A DNA stretch of 6,967 nucleotides, from positions 1-6,967 of the forward strand of contig JAQTMA010000217.1 in the NCBI GenBank assembly GCA_028714615.1. The letters run 5' to 3'. This stretch comes from Anaerolineaceae bacterium. Lineage in GTDB: Bacteria; Chloroflexota; Anaerolineae; Anaerolineales; Anaerolineaceae. Below the pieces are notes generated by a model, which was given only the letters and a program-made list of their open reading frames with translations, had not been told where the DNA came from and made no database searches. The translations under genes were made by a program, and so were the position numbers. Shown here one piece after another: positions 1 to 5,776 of the stretch. The stretch's first letter is position 1; each line of letters starts with the position of its first letter.

Positions 1-311
1 ACCAGGCTGACTGGGACAATACCCGGCTGGTAAAAACGGATGCCGCCGGAGAAGTATCCAGGCTCAAAGGGGAACCCGGGAAAGATGTTTTCATCTTCGG
101 GAGCGGCAATCTGGCTTCCAGCTTGACAAGAGCCAGATTAATCGATCAATACCGGCTGATGGTGGCTCCGGTGGTCCTGGGTAAAGGCATACCACTATTC
201 AGGGATATCACAAATCAAATCAGCCTGACACTTCTCGATACGAAAACCTTCCGGAATGGCAACGTTTTGATTTATTACCAGCCTGATCAAGAAGGGAAGG
301 CGGGGTCATGA
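1..311 (+). CDS. Dihydrofolate reductase family protein (RibD C-terminal type), 3' part
   Basis: The reading frame is open from base 3 at the window edge to a TGA at 309-311, giving 102 visible residues; family members are usually about 170-190, so the N-terminal half lies outside. The segment contains a GSGNLASSL stretch followed by LIDQYRLMVAPVVLGKG and a phenylalanine-rich end. This is the characteristic second half of RibD_C/YyaP-like DHFR-fold proteins, where the G-x-G-x-L loop contacts NADPH and the RL-x-x-x-P-V-x-L-G-x-G strand forms the core. Members are presumed NAD(P)H-dependent reductases; the substrate is generally unknown and they should not be equated with folate-pathway FolA. 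The stop codon overlaps the ATG of the next gene (ATGA at 308-311), so the two plus-strand genes are probably translationally coupled. Family assignment is firm; the substrate cannot be told. Confidence 0.88.
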   Translation, partial: QADWDNTRLVKTDAAGEVSRLKGEPGKDVFIFGSGNLASSLTRARLIDQYRLMVAPVVLGKGIPLFRDITNQISLTLLDTKTFRNGNVLIYYQPDQEGKAGS

Positions 312-685
312 CAGCCGGAGAGAAAATGAACAACCCCTCACAGTCTCAAAGAAAGCTGATCTATTCGATGATGGTGTCTTTGGACGGCTTTGTGGAAACG
401 CCGCAGCACAAGCTTGACTGGGTCATCATCGATGAAGAACTGCACAAATTCGTCAACGATCAGCAGGCGGCGATCGGCGCATACCTGAATGGCCGGCGCA
501 TGTATGAACTTATGGCGGAATACTGGCCAACGGCGGATGCAGACCCGGCTAACCCCACCCTATATCACGGAATTCATCCCCCATACCGGTTCGCCACCGC
601 CAGCGCCTCCTCCAGGAGGCGCTGGCGCAGCCAATCAGGTTCTAATACTTCTACCCGGTTACCAAAAGCCTGCATCCGCGACTGA
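308..685 (+). pseudogene. Truncated dihydrofolate reductase family gene (N-terminal half only)
   Basis: Residues 15-83 match the N-terminal half of DHFR-like reductases: the first strand reads KLIYSMMVSLDGFVE and a later helix reads GRRMYELMAEYW, both hallmarks of the family. From about residue 84 (base 557) the translation becomes low-complexity, arginine- and serine-rich and family-unlike. It ends at 685 after running 112 bases antisense through the 3' end of the WYL regulator. The expected second half (G-x-G-x-L loop and VVLG-x-G strand) is missing, so the gene looks broken by a rearrangement at about 556/557. Two starts are possible: ATG 308 (AAGG at 297-300, overlapping the previous stop) or ATG 326 (GGAG at 317-320, 5-base spacer). 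A chimeric short protein could still be made, but a folded reductase is unlikely. A local assembly error is an alternative explanation. Confidence 0.75.
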
Positions 686-1545
686 GCTGCTTCCCTCGAA
701 TCAAATTTGATACGCAGGGTTGGCCATTCCTGTTGGCCGGGGGAGGATTGACGCTCATATTGCCCGGTCAGGTCGCTGACCAGGGAGCGCAACCCGTCTG
801 GATGGACCCGCACCAGTACTTCGCAAGGGACCTCACCTTCGAGCATCTGCTTCTCGAACAGGGCACATTGCGCATGCCAATATGTGGTCAGGTCGAAGTC
901 TTCCGGGCGTTGAAAGCAGGTTTCCTGTACTCTGACGTTCTGGATGCGTGAGACACGGAAGGTGCGCATTTCCCCATCCGCCTGTTTTCCCACCAGGTAC
1001 CACACATTGGCTTTTGCAATTAACGCATAAGGATGTAATTCGCGCTGAGTGAGAGCGCCATCGGGGCGCTGGTAACTCAGCTCGATGACCCGATCTTCCC
1101 ACACTACTTTGTGCAGTACGGGAAGAAATGGTACGGATTCGTTGGAATGGAACCATCCGGCCGGATCGATGAAGATGCACCGGCGCAGGCGCTCGGCGGC
1201 ATCGCGCTGGGCTGCCGGTAAAGCTGCCAACAGCTTGAGCAGCATCCCGGAGGCTGCTTTTTCCAGGCCCAGGTCTTGTAACGGGGCTGCTCCGCTGGTC
1301 AAGACGATGGCTTGAGCCTCAGCATTGGTCAGGGTGGTCATCGAGCCGCGGTATCCTTCATCCAAAAAAATTCCACCGCTCACTCCGGGGTGGGTATAGA
1401 TCGGAATACCGGCATAAGACAGCGCTTCGATATCGCGGTAGATCGTCCGTTCTGATACTTCCAGTTGAACAGCAAGCTCTTCGGCGGTCCTACCCCCCTG
1501 GGATTGTAAGATCAGCACAATGGATAGCAACCGGTCAGCGCGCAA
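574..1545 (-). CDS. WYL-domain transcriptional regulator (YafY type, HTH_11-WYL-WCX)
   Basis: A 323-residue protein with the normal length and domain order of the family. Residues 4-58 form a winged helix-turn-helix of the HTH_11 type (RADRLLSIVLILQ, then SERTIYRDIEALSYAGIPI as recognition helix and wing). A linker follows, then the WYL domain at about 138-210, with WYLVG at 182-186 and the FRVSRI strand at 196-201, whose arginines in this family face a presumed ligand pocket. The C-terminal WCX extension covers about 240-315. Such proteins bind DNA as dimers and sense small molecules or nucleic acid through WYL; the ligand here is unknown. The TTG start is supported by a strong Shine-Dalgarno sequence 6 bases upstream. 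A perfect inverted repeat 52 bases upstream of the start codon is a candidate autoregulatory operator. The gene converges on the broken DHFR gene, and reductases of that kind are frequent neighbours and plausible targets of YafY-type regulators. Confidence 0.93.
   Translation of the reverse strand: MRADRLLSIVLILQSQGGRTAEELAVQLEVSERTIYRDIEALSYAGIPIYTHPGVSGGIFLDEGYRGSMTTLTNAEAQAIVLTSGAAPLQDLGLEKAASGMLLKLLAALPAAQRDAAERLRRCIFIDPAGWFHSNESVPFLPVLHKVVWEDRVIELSYQRPDGALTQRELHPYALIAKANVWYLVGKQADGEMRTFRVSRIQNVRVQETCFQRPEDFDLTTYWHAQCALFEKQMLEGEVPCEVLVRVHPDGLRSLVSDLTGQYERQSSPGQQEWPTLRIKFDSREAAQSRMQAFGNRVEVLEPDWLRQRLLEEALAVANRYGG
598..627. repeat. Perfect 14-bp inverted repeat inside the regulator gene
   Basis: CGCCAGCGCCTCCT (598-611) is followed by two bases and its exact reverse complement (614-627). 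On the minus strand this encodes RQRLLEEALA near the regulator's C-terminus, ending 24 bases before the stop codon. A GC-rich stem of this size is unusual in coding DNA and would form in the mRNA of either strand. There is no T-tract, so it is not an ordinary intrinsic terminator. It also lies close to the truncation junction of the plus-strand DHFR gene. Confidence 0.7.
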
Positions 1546-1551
1546 AATAGA

Positions 1552-1558
1552 CCTCTCC
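1552..1558 (-). promoter_or_regulatory. Ribosome binding site fixing the TTG start of the WYL regulator
   Basis: On the minus strand GGAGAGG is followed by six bases and then TTG (1545-1543). The near-consensus Shine-Dalgarno and ideal spacing support this non-ATG start, and the helix-turn-helix begins right after it, at residue 4. Confidence 0.75.
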
Positions 1559-1596
1559 AGATCTCAAATGAATCTGACATTATCATACTCCTAAAT

Positions 1597-1615
1597 CCTG
1601 ACAGAAGGTGTCAGG
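1597..1615. promoter_or_regulatory. Inverted repeat CCTGACA-N5-TGTCAGG, candidate operator
   Basis: Perfect 7-base arms at 1597-1603 and 1609-1615 are separated by GAAGG in the divergent region between the WYL regulator and the small plus-strand gene. A further TCTGACA half-site-like stretch lies at 1573-1579. Dimeric YafY-type regulators bind palindromes, and position next to the regulator gene makes autoregulation the simplest reading. No convincing -35/-10 pair could be placed around it, so which promoter it controls is open. Confidence 0.55.
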
Positions 1616-1642
1616 GATTGATTGTAGAATAGGGATGGTATT

Positions 1643-1656
1643 CGAACATGCGTTCT
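1643..1656. promoter_or_regulatory. LexA/DinR-like SOS box (CGAACATGCGTTCT)
   Basis: The core GAAC-N4-GTTC is perfect, and the 14-mer fits the Gram-positive DinR consensus CGAACRNRYGTTCG at every position but the last. It ends 23 bases before the first start codon of the small plus-strand gene, where bound repressor could block transcription. Whether this organism's LexA recognises this motif is unknown. Confidence 0.45.
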
Positions 1657-1679
1657 GAAAGAAAGGAGTCCATCATCGC

Positions 1680-1946
1680 ATGGACAGAAAGGCAAATGCT
1701 ATGCAACAACCCAATGATTATTACCTGTATGACTTGATCCTGGACTATCAACGGGATGCCCTCGCAGCCGCGAAACAGCGCCGGATGGTCCATGAAGCCG
1801 AGCAATCCAGAGCGGCGGCTATCCGGCAGCGCATACCATTCTCAGCTCGACTGGGACTCCGCATGGTATCCTGGGGACTGCGTTTACAGGCGCGAGCGGG
1901 GATCTATCCCCTTCCTCATAATCACCGATCCCCCTGCACCGATTAA
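1680..1946 (+). CDS. Small hypothetical protein, helical and basic
   Basis: I do not recognise a named family. The frame encodes 88 residues from ATG 1680 (AAGGAG at 1663-1668, a long 11-base spacer) or 81 from ATG 1701 (AGAAAGG at 1686-1692, 8-base spacer); the second start has the better spacing. Residues 10-48 (tyrosine-rich NDYYLYDLILDYQ, then alanine/glutamate/arginine-rich) look like one long amphipathic helix. A second helix around 58-73 has a repeated aliphatic/basic pattern (LGLRMVSWGLRLQ). There is no clear signal peptide or full membrane span. It resembles, in pattern only, short helical proteins I associate with Chloroflexota genomes. Evidence that it is real: its own upstream region with a palindromic box, two ribosome-binding candidates, and an intrinsic terminator just downstream. 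A longer frame at 1756-2094 in another phase has no family likeness and runs through the terminator. Confidence 0.6.
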   Translation: MDRKANAMQQPNDYYLYDLILDYQRDALAAAKQRRMVHEAEQSRAAAIRQRIPFSARLGLRMVSWGLRLQARAGIYPLPHNHRSPCTD

Positions 1947-1990
1947 CTCCCGTTTGTTTACAACCTTTGTAAAGCCGGCATCACAGATTA

Positions 1991-2025
1991 GGGCGGACGA
2001 GTGTGTCCGCCCTTTCAATTTTTCT
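1991..2025 (+). terminator. Rho-independent terminator
   Basis: GGGCGGAC (1991-1998) pairs perfectly with GTCCGCCC (2005-2012) around a 6-base loop, followed by TTTC-AA-TTTTTC. The T-rich tail is on the plus strand, so it ends transcription of the small gene finishing at 1946. It also lies between two convergent genes, but read from the minus strand it has no T-tract, so it would serve the YihY-type gene poorly. Confidence 0.8.
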
Positions 2026-2044
2026 TCGGGTAAAGTAATCCTTC

Positions 2045-2962
2045 TTAGTCTCCTATATCTTCTGCGTGGATCAATCTCCAGCCAGAGATACTAGCGCACA
2101 GGTGCGCGCCAAACAACAAGATCAGGCTGTTGAGATAAAACCAGAGCATCAACACGGTCAGGGCAGTCAGCGAGCCGTATAACAGATTGTAACTGGCCAG
2201 CCTACTGCTTACATACCATTTGAACAGCAGGCTGGTAAGTGACCAAAGCACCGTGACCACGAACGCTCCCCAGGCGGCTTCTCCCGAGTTTACAGGATGA
2301 TTGGGTACCCAACGATACAGCATAAAGAAAATGAGAAAACCGATTAAGGTGGAAGCGGCCAGGGGAAAGACTTTCCAGACTACCGAATTATAAACATGGG
2401 GGTCCGTCACGACCGGCACTTTCAACGTCACTACAAGATCGACCAACCCGGTCAAGATCCACAGGACGGCAAAAGAGAGGATGATGACCGCAAGCATGCC
2501 TACCGCGATAATACGCCGGTGGAAGGATGATCGCGCCCGGCTATGCTCCCAGGCCAGGTCGATTTGACGGAGCAGGATGGTGAAGGCACTGGAAGCTGAC
2601 CAAATCAGTTCCAGCGTCCCTACCAGGCTGATGGTACCGCGCAATTCAATGAAACGGTCAACATTCCGAGAAATTAGATCCGCGGAAACGGGGATGATTG
2701 CTACCAGAGCTTCTAGCAACAGGGCATGGATGCGGTTTTCAGGCACGAAATAACTGGCCAGAGAGACCAGCACTCCCAACAATGGAAACAATGAGAATAC
2801 GGCATAAAAGGCCAGGCTGGAGGCGACAACTGTGCCTGAGGTCTGTCCAAAACGTTGGACTGCGCTGACCGGGATGGAGATGCGTCCATGCGTCCAGGTG
2901 AACAACCAGGCATAGATGCCTTGACCTAGGCTGTGGACCCGGATTTTGAGATTCTGGAACAT
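2045..2962 (-). CDS. YihY/virulence factor BrkB family membrane protein
   Basis: A 305-residue polytopic inner-membrane protein of the YihY/BrkB family (once misnamed RNase BN; molecular function not settled, transport or envelope roles proposed). About six hydrophobic segments are visible: 43-72, containing the family signature SLAFYAVFSLFPLL; 109-131; 151-180; 198-217; 228-248; and 258-290, containing YGSLTALTVLMLWFYLNSLILLFGA, which is nearly diagnostic. The proline in SLFPLL and the W-x-Y/F in the last helix are the usual conserved positions. The chosen ATG (2962) has GGGGGAG at 2974-2968 with a 5-base spacer. An in-frame GTG at 2995 overlaps the stop of the upstream channel gene and would add 11 residues of no family likeness (IAHGQCGGDG). 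Either way the gene is tightly coupled to the MscS-type gene upstream, suggesting a shared envelope or osmotic role. Confidence 0.9.
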   Translation of the reverse strand: MFQNLKIRVHSLGQGIYAWLFTWTHGRISIPVSAVQRFGQTSGTVVASSLAFYAVFSLFPLLGVLVSLASYFVPENRIHALLLEALVAIIPVSADLISRNVDRFIELRGTISLVGTLELIWSASSAFTILLRQIDLAWEHSRARSSFHRRIIAVGMLAVIILSFAVLWILTGLVDLVVTLKVPVVTDPHVYNSVVWKVFPLAASTLIGFLIFFMLYRWVPNHPVNSGEAAWGAFVVTVLWSLTSLLFKWYVSSRLASYNLLYGSLTALTVLMLWFYLNSLILLFGAHLCASISGWRLIHAEDIGD

Positions 2963-2991
2963 ACCGTCTCCCCCACATTGGCCGTGGGCGA

Positions 2992-4068
2992 TCACTGGAA
3001 AGCGAGCTGTACCTGCTCCTTGTCGAATACCTGCATGATCTCCAGGTTGATGCCCTCTTGAGCGTCCATATAGATAGAATATTCCGGAGAGAGCAGGTAG
3101 TACACAATTTCGTATTTCAAGAAATTATCGCCGATCTCGGAGAAATGTGCGCGGCCAAACCGTACCAGAGGTTGAGCTTCGATGATACCTTTCAGCAGCT
3201 CAGGAATTCCAACCAGTTTTTCGTAGGGGGTTTTGACGGATATCTTCAACGAAAACGCGATGCGGCGTTCTTGCATGCGCTTAAAATTTTGGATACGGCT
3301 GGCGAGCAGATCGGAATTGGAGATGATGATCTGTTCGCCGGATAGACTTCTGATACGGGTGCTCTTCAGGCCGATGTTCTCGACGGTGCCCTGGTTATCG
3401 CCGACGACGATGTAATCACCAACCGTGAAAGGCTTGTCGAGTGCGATGGAAAAGGAAGCAAACAGGTCTCCGAGGATGCGTTGGAGCGCAAACGCTACGG
3501 CGATACCGGTGACCCCCAGGCTGGCGACCAGGGTGCTGACATTAAAGTTGGGGATGTTGCCCAAGATGAGCAGAAGCACCATGATCCAGAGGATGACGCG
3601 CGCCAATAAGCCCATCAAGTTGATGGCTGCGGTGTTGTCCCGATCGGTCATCTGGCGAGTGGCAATCGTGCGCGTGGTGATAATTGCGATCAGGCGACCG
3701 CCCCAGACCCCTGCCTGGAGAAGCACCAGGGTAATCACCAGGATACGCACCAGGCTGGCGATACTGATTTCTAGATTGAGAAAAAAGGAGCCGGCGTATA
3801 TGGCAACGGCAAACACAAAATATGGGTGGATATTTTGAAGTAGGTCGAGAATCAAGCTGCCGGTCGGGGATTGGGTGACGCGGGCACTTTTCGACAGACG
3901 GTTCAAGAAGACCTGGCGAGCGGCGGTCAACAGGACGAGGACGCCCAGAAAGGCCAGCAGCGTGTAGGCCCAATCATCCAGGGTTATCCCGAGGAAAGAG
4001 AGCTTAAAAAAATCTTGGATGGCGTGGATTTGCAAAACCGTATGGCTACTCCGCGAAAGGGAACTCAA
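2992..4068 (-). CDS. MscS-family small-conductance mechanosensitive ion channel
   Basis: A 358-residue membrane protein. Hydrophobic segments lie at about 32-51, 78-97, 103-123 and 150-172, followed by the pore-lining helix at about 177-198 (STLVASLGVTGIAVAFALQ). The MscS beta-domain signature DKPFTVGDYIVVGDNQGTVE is at 211-230, and the IISNSDLLASRIQNF stretch follows. Channels of this type open under membrane tension and release solutes on hypo-osmotic shock. The first segments extend beyond the three-helix E. coli MscS core, as in YbdG/YnaI-like members. The C-terminus stops shortly after the alpha/beta domain, with no long tail. The start is uncertain: TTG 4068 lies three codons after an in-frame TAG, another TTG is at 4035, and neither has a good Shine-Dalgarno. 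The gene lies 39 bases after the methyltransferase stop and its stop abuts the next gene. Confidence 0.93.
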   Translation of the reverse strand: MSSLSRSSHTVLQIHAIQDFFKLSFLGITLDDWAYTLLAFLGVLVLLTAARQVFLNRLSKSARVTQSPTGSLILDLLQNIHPYFVFAVAIYAGSFFLNLEISIASLVRILVITLVLLQAGVWGGRLIAIITTRTIATRQMTDRDNTAAINLMGLLARVILWIMVLLLILGNIPNFNVSTLVASLGVTGIAVAFALQRILGDLFASFSIALDKPFTVGDYIVVGDNQGTVENIGLKSTRIRSLSGEQIIISNSDLLASRIQNFKRMQERRIAFSLKISVKTPYEKLVGIPELLKGIIEAQPLVRFGRAHFSEIGDNFLKYEIVYYLLSPEYSIYMDAQEGINLEIMQVFDKEQVQLAFQ

Positions 4069-4107
4069 GACAGGCTATAACGGCTGCCCCGGCATAGCTG
4101 GTTGTAG

Positions 4108-4887
4108 TTATACTTTCTCCGCAAAGGCGAAAATGGACGCACGCCAGAAACCCGGTGCGAATTTCTGGTGGAATACTCCCAAAGCGTAGGCGATGGGTGA
4201 GAAGGACAGATACGATGGCTCAGCCTCGTAGCCGCAGACTACTCCTTGGAAGCCGTGACGTGCCAACATGCGCTTCACGGCAGGCAGGGAGTTACAACGG
4301 TACAACGTTGGAAAGACATCTTCCGCCGGCAGGCCTTTTTTAATGCGGCTGAGCAGGTTGGCATGCGCCCGCCCGGGTACCAGCCGGGAGATCAGGGAGA
4401 TATAGTTCCATGCGTTGGGGGTACGGATGCATAGGTTTCCACCCGGCTTCAAGACCCGCTGAGCTTCGCCGAAAAATAGCTCCGGATCGGACAGGTGTTC
4501 GAGGACGTTATCGCAGAGCACCATACCGACGCTTCCAGCCTCGACCGGCCAGCAATCGTTCGCCAAAAGGTGAAACTCGTCCAGGTAGGGATTATCGCTC
4601 CCTGCCGAACTGACGTCCAACCCAATTACCTTGGCGGCTTTTCCTCGTATAATGCGCATATCCCGTCGGAAAGCGACTGGATCTTCTCCGTATGCACCGC
4701 GTCCGCAACCGAAATCAACGATTACAGAATCCGGCGATATCAAGGCATTGACGCGCGTGTAGAACGCTAGCGTACCATCCACACTGGTAAACCCGCCGAA
4801 CTGGCTCTCTGGATAAAATAAGTGGGAGAGGAAATTGCTCAGATTCTTCGAACCCAATCTGCGATTTGAAATTTTACTTCGCCCCAA
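4108..4887 (-). CDS. Class I SAM-dependent methyltransferase
   Basis: A Rossmann-fold methyltransferase of up to 259 residues. SAM-binding motif I is IVDFGCGRG at 56-64. GLD at 89-91 ends strand 2, with the acidic residue that usually holds the SAM ribose. DNVLEHLSDPELFFGEAQRVLKPGG at 126-150 is the Methyltransf_11-type motif II/III region, with an RTPN strand at 155-158. The C-terminal third, with PTLYRCNSLPAVKRMLARHGF, resembles methyltransferases of surface-polysaccharide gene clusters, so a glycan or glycolipid acceptor is plausible but not shown. The 5' end is peculiar: the frame opens at TTG 4887 inside the upstream toxin gene (49-base overlap), with another TTG at 4857 and no ATG before residue 77; none has a good ribosome binding site. 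The upstream epimerase/dehydratase fits the same pathway, with the toxin module lying between them. Confidence 0.88.
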   Translation of the reverse strand: MGRSKISNRRLGSKNLSNFLSHLFYPESQFGGFTSVDGTLAFYTRVNALISPDSVIVDFGCGRGAYGEDPVAFRRDMRIIRGKAAKVIGLDVSSAGSDNPYLDEFHLLANDCWPVEAGSVGMVLCDNVLEHLSDPELFFGEAQRVLKPGGNLCIRTPNAWNYISLISRLVPGRAHANLLSRIKKGLPAEDVFPTLYRCNSLPAVKRMLARHGFQGVVCGYEAEPSYLSFSPIAYALGVFHQKFAPGFWRASIFAFAEKV

Positions 4888-5462
4888 TCAACTGACCACA
4901 ATGGTGGATCTGGCTCGTCATCAGCATCATCGAAGTAGACCAACCCCATTAAGACCGGAGCAATATTCCCGCTCTCATATTTCTCCTGGTACAACCCTAT
5001 CAGTTCCTTAAGAGGTTTATACTTTTGAACCAAAACAAACGTATCGATAAAATCTTTCCGATAACCTCGTTGGGCGATAGCCGCGAGTTTCATACAAGCC
5101 AGATCATCTAATGATGCCAGGTAACAATGGCCTTCATCCCAAAAGTTAAGCGGCTGTTGGAGTCTGTAACGGTATTCTAAAAAGCTAACGCGGATATCCT
5201 CAATCGTTCCATAGAGCGTACCGCGTTCTGTGCCAGTAGTAGTAAAGTGAATACCTTCGTCTCGCAATAGTTGTGCAAATTGCAAAGGATCAGTCAAGGG
5301 AGTGGATGTGAACCAATCCAAATCCACCGATCGGCGATGTCCAAAATAGATCGAAATTGCAGTTCCGCCAGCAAGGTAATATTGAATCGGACTTACCCAT
5401 GCGCCTACATTTCTCAGGACTTGAAGCTGAGGAGAAGTTAACCCTTCAGTGTGATAATGCAC
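4839..5462 (-). CDS. AbiEii/AbiGii-type nucleotidyltransferase (toxin component)
   Basis: A 207-residue protein of the AbiEii/AbiGii nucleotidyltransferase family. The polymerase-beta-like active site is visible: AGGTAISIYFGHRRSVDLDWF at 31-51 holds the GG-T motif (32-34) and the D-x-D metal ligands (D47, D49). A second conserved cluster follows at 117-140 (SLDDLACMKLAAIAQRGYRKDFID), with K125, R132, K136, D137 and D140 in family positions. Characterised relatives (AbiEii, MenT) transfer nucleotides to an RNA target, tRNA in the MenT case, and block growth until neutralised; that activity is inferred here. I chose GTG 5462 because it lies two bases after the partner's stop and has GGAG six bases upstream. 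A GTG at 5510 would add 16 residues out of keeping with the family and has no ribosome binding site. Sampled bases in this gene are much less GC-rich than its flanks, suggesting transfer. Confidence 0.9.
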   Translation of the reverse strand: MHYHTEGLTSPQLQVLRNVGAWVSPIQYYLAGGTAISIYFGHRRSVDLDWFTSTPLTDPLQFAQLLRDEGIHFTTTGTERGTLYGTIEDIRVSFLEYRYRLQQPLNFWDEGHCYLASLDDLACMKLAAIAQRGYRKDFIDTFVLVQKYKPLKELIGLYQEKYESGNIAPVLMGLVYFDDADDEPDPPLWSVDWGEVKFQIADWVRRI

Positions 5463-5464
5463 GG

Positions 5465-5770
5465 CTATCTCCGTAGCTCCCAGATTGTCTGTCTGGCTGT
5501 CTTCACCCACTGATCTGCCAATGAAGATTCAATACCGAGCACTAATGCCAAGTAACGTATTTGGCGAGGATTCAATCCACCGGCCTTATGGGATACGATC
5601 CACTCCCGGAGGCTTACATCCCCCATTTTCGAACGCAGCCATCGCAGAGATTCATAATCTCCATTTTGGAGGATGCGCCTCACTACAAGGTCGCGATGCT
5701 GATCCCACCTTAACGAAGAAACTTCCAAGTCCCAAAAGGACTTAGCAATTGGATCGAGGTTGTTTTCCAT
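5465..5770 (-). CDS. DUF6922-like protein, probable antitoxin of the nucleotidyltransferase
   Basis: A 101-residue protein that looks like the DUF6922 family often found directly upstream of AbiEii-type nucleotidyltransferases. Visible marks are FWDLE (12-16), W22, HRD (25-27), a GD-Y-x-x-L-x-W-L segment (37-45) and a C-terminal helix pair GLNPRQIRYLALVLGI (65-80). It is small, mostly helical and has no membrane segment. It is not the winged-helix AbiEi protein of the classic AbiE system, so this is a different antitoxin type attached to the same toxin fold. ATG 5770 is chosen over an in-frame TTG at 5785 because a TATAAT box overlaps codons 2 and 3 of that longer form. The stop (TAG 5465-5467) lies two bases before the toxin's GTG, so the pair is translationally coupled with the antitoxin first. 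The antitoxin role is inferred from gene order and family association. Confidence 0.8.
   Translation of the reverse strand: MENNLDPIAKSFWDLEVSSLRWDQHRDLVVRRILQNGDYESLRWLRSKMGDVSLREWIVSHKAGGLNPRQIRYLALVLGIESSLADQWVKTARQTIWELRR
5469..5472 (-). promoter_or_regulatory. Ribosome binding site fixing the toxin start at GTG 5462
   Basis: GGAG on the minus strand is embedded in the last codons of the antitoxin gene (CTACGGAGATAG) and lies six bases before GTG 5462. It supports the shorter toxin start and means toxin translation initiates where antitoxin translation ends. Confidence 0.7.
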
Positions 5771-5776
5771 ATGGGA

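Noticed and set aside
765..785. GGTCAG-N4-CTGACC palindrome inside the regulator gene
   Set aside because: Six-base arms in coding DNA are expected by chance at this GC content, and there is no promoter context.
833..1180. 115-codon minus-strand frame inside the WYL regulator
   Set aside because: Alternative frame of a gene with a full, recognisable domain set. The translation is arginine/serine/proline-rich noise.
1756..2094. 112-codon plus-strand frame overlapping the small gene
   Set aside because: It crosses the intrinsic terminator and the end of the convergent membrane-protein gene, has no recognisable motif, and competes with the 1680-1946 frame, which has better start signals.
3425..3838. 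137-codon plus-strand frame opposite the MscS gene
   Set aside because: Antisense shadow of membrane-helix codons, rich in arginine, methionine and isoleucine, with no start signals and no recognisable domain.
4069..4112. TATAAC/GTTATA inverted repeat and a TTATAG six bases before the MscS TTG, as a second leaderless promoter
   Set aside because: The arms are only six bases and 25 apart, the hexamer does not fit TANNNT, and leaderless starts on TTG are not expected. The position may be coincidence.
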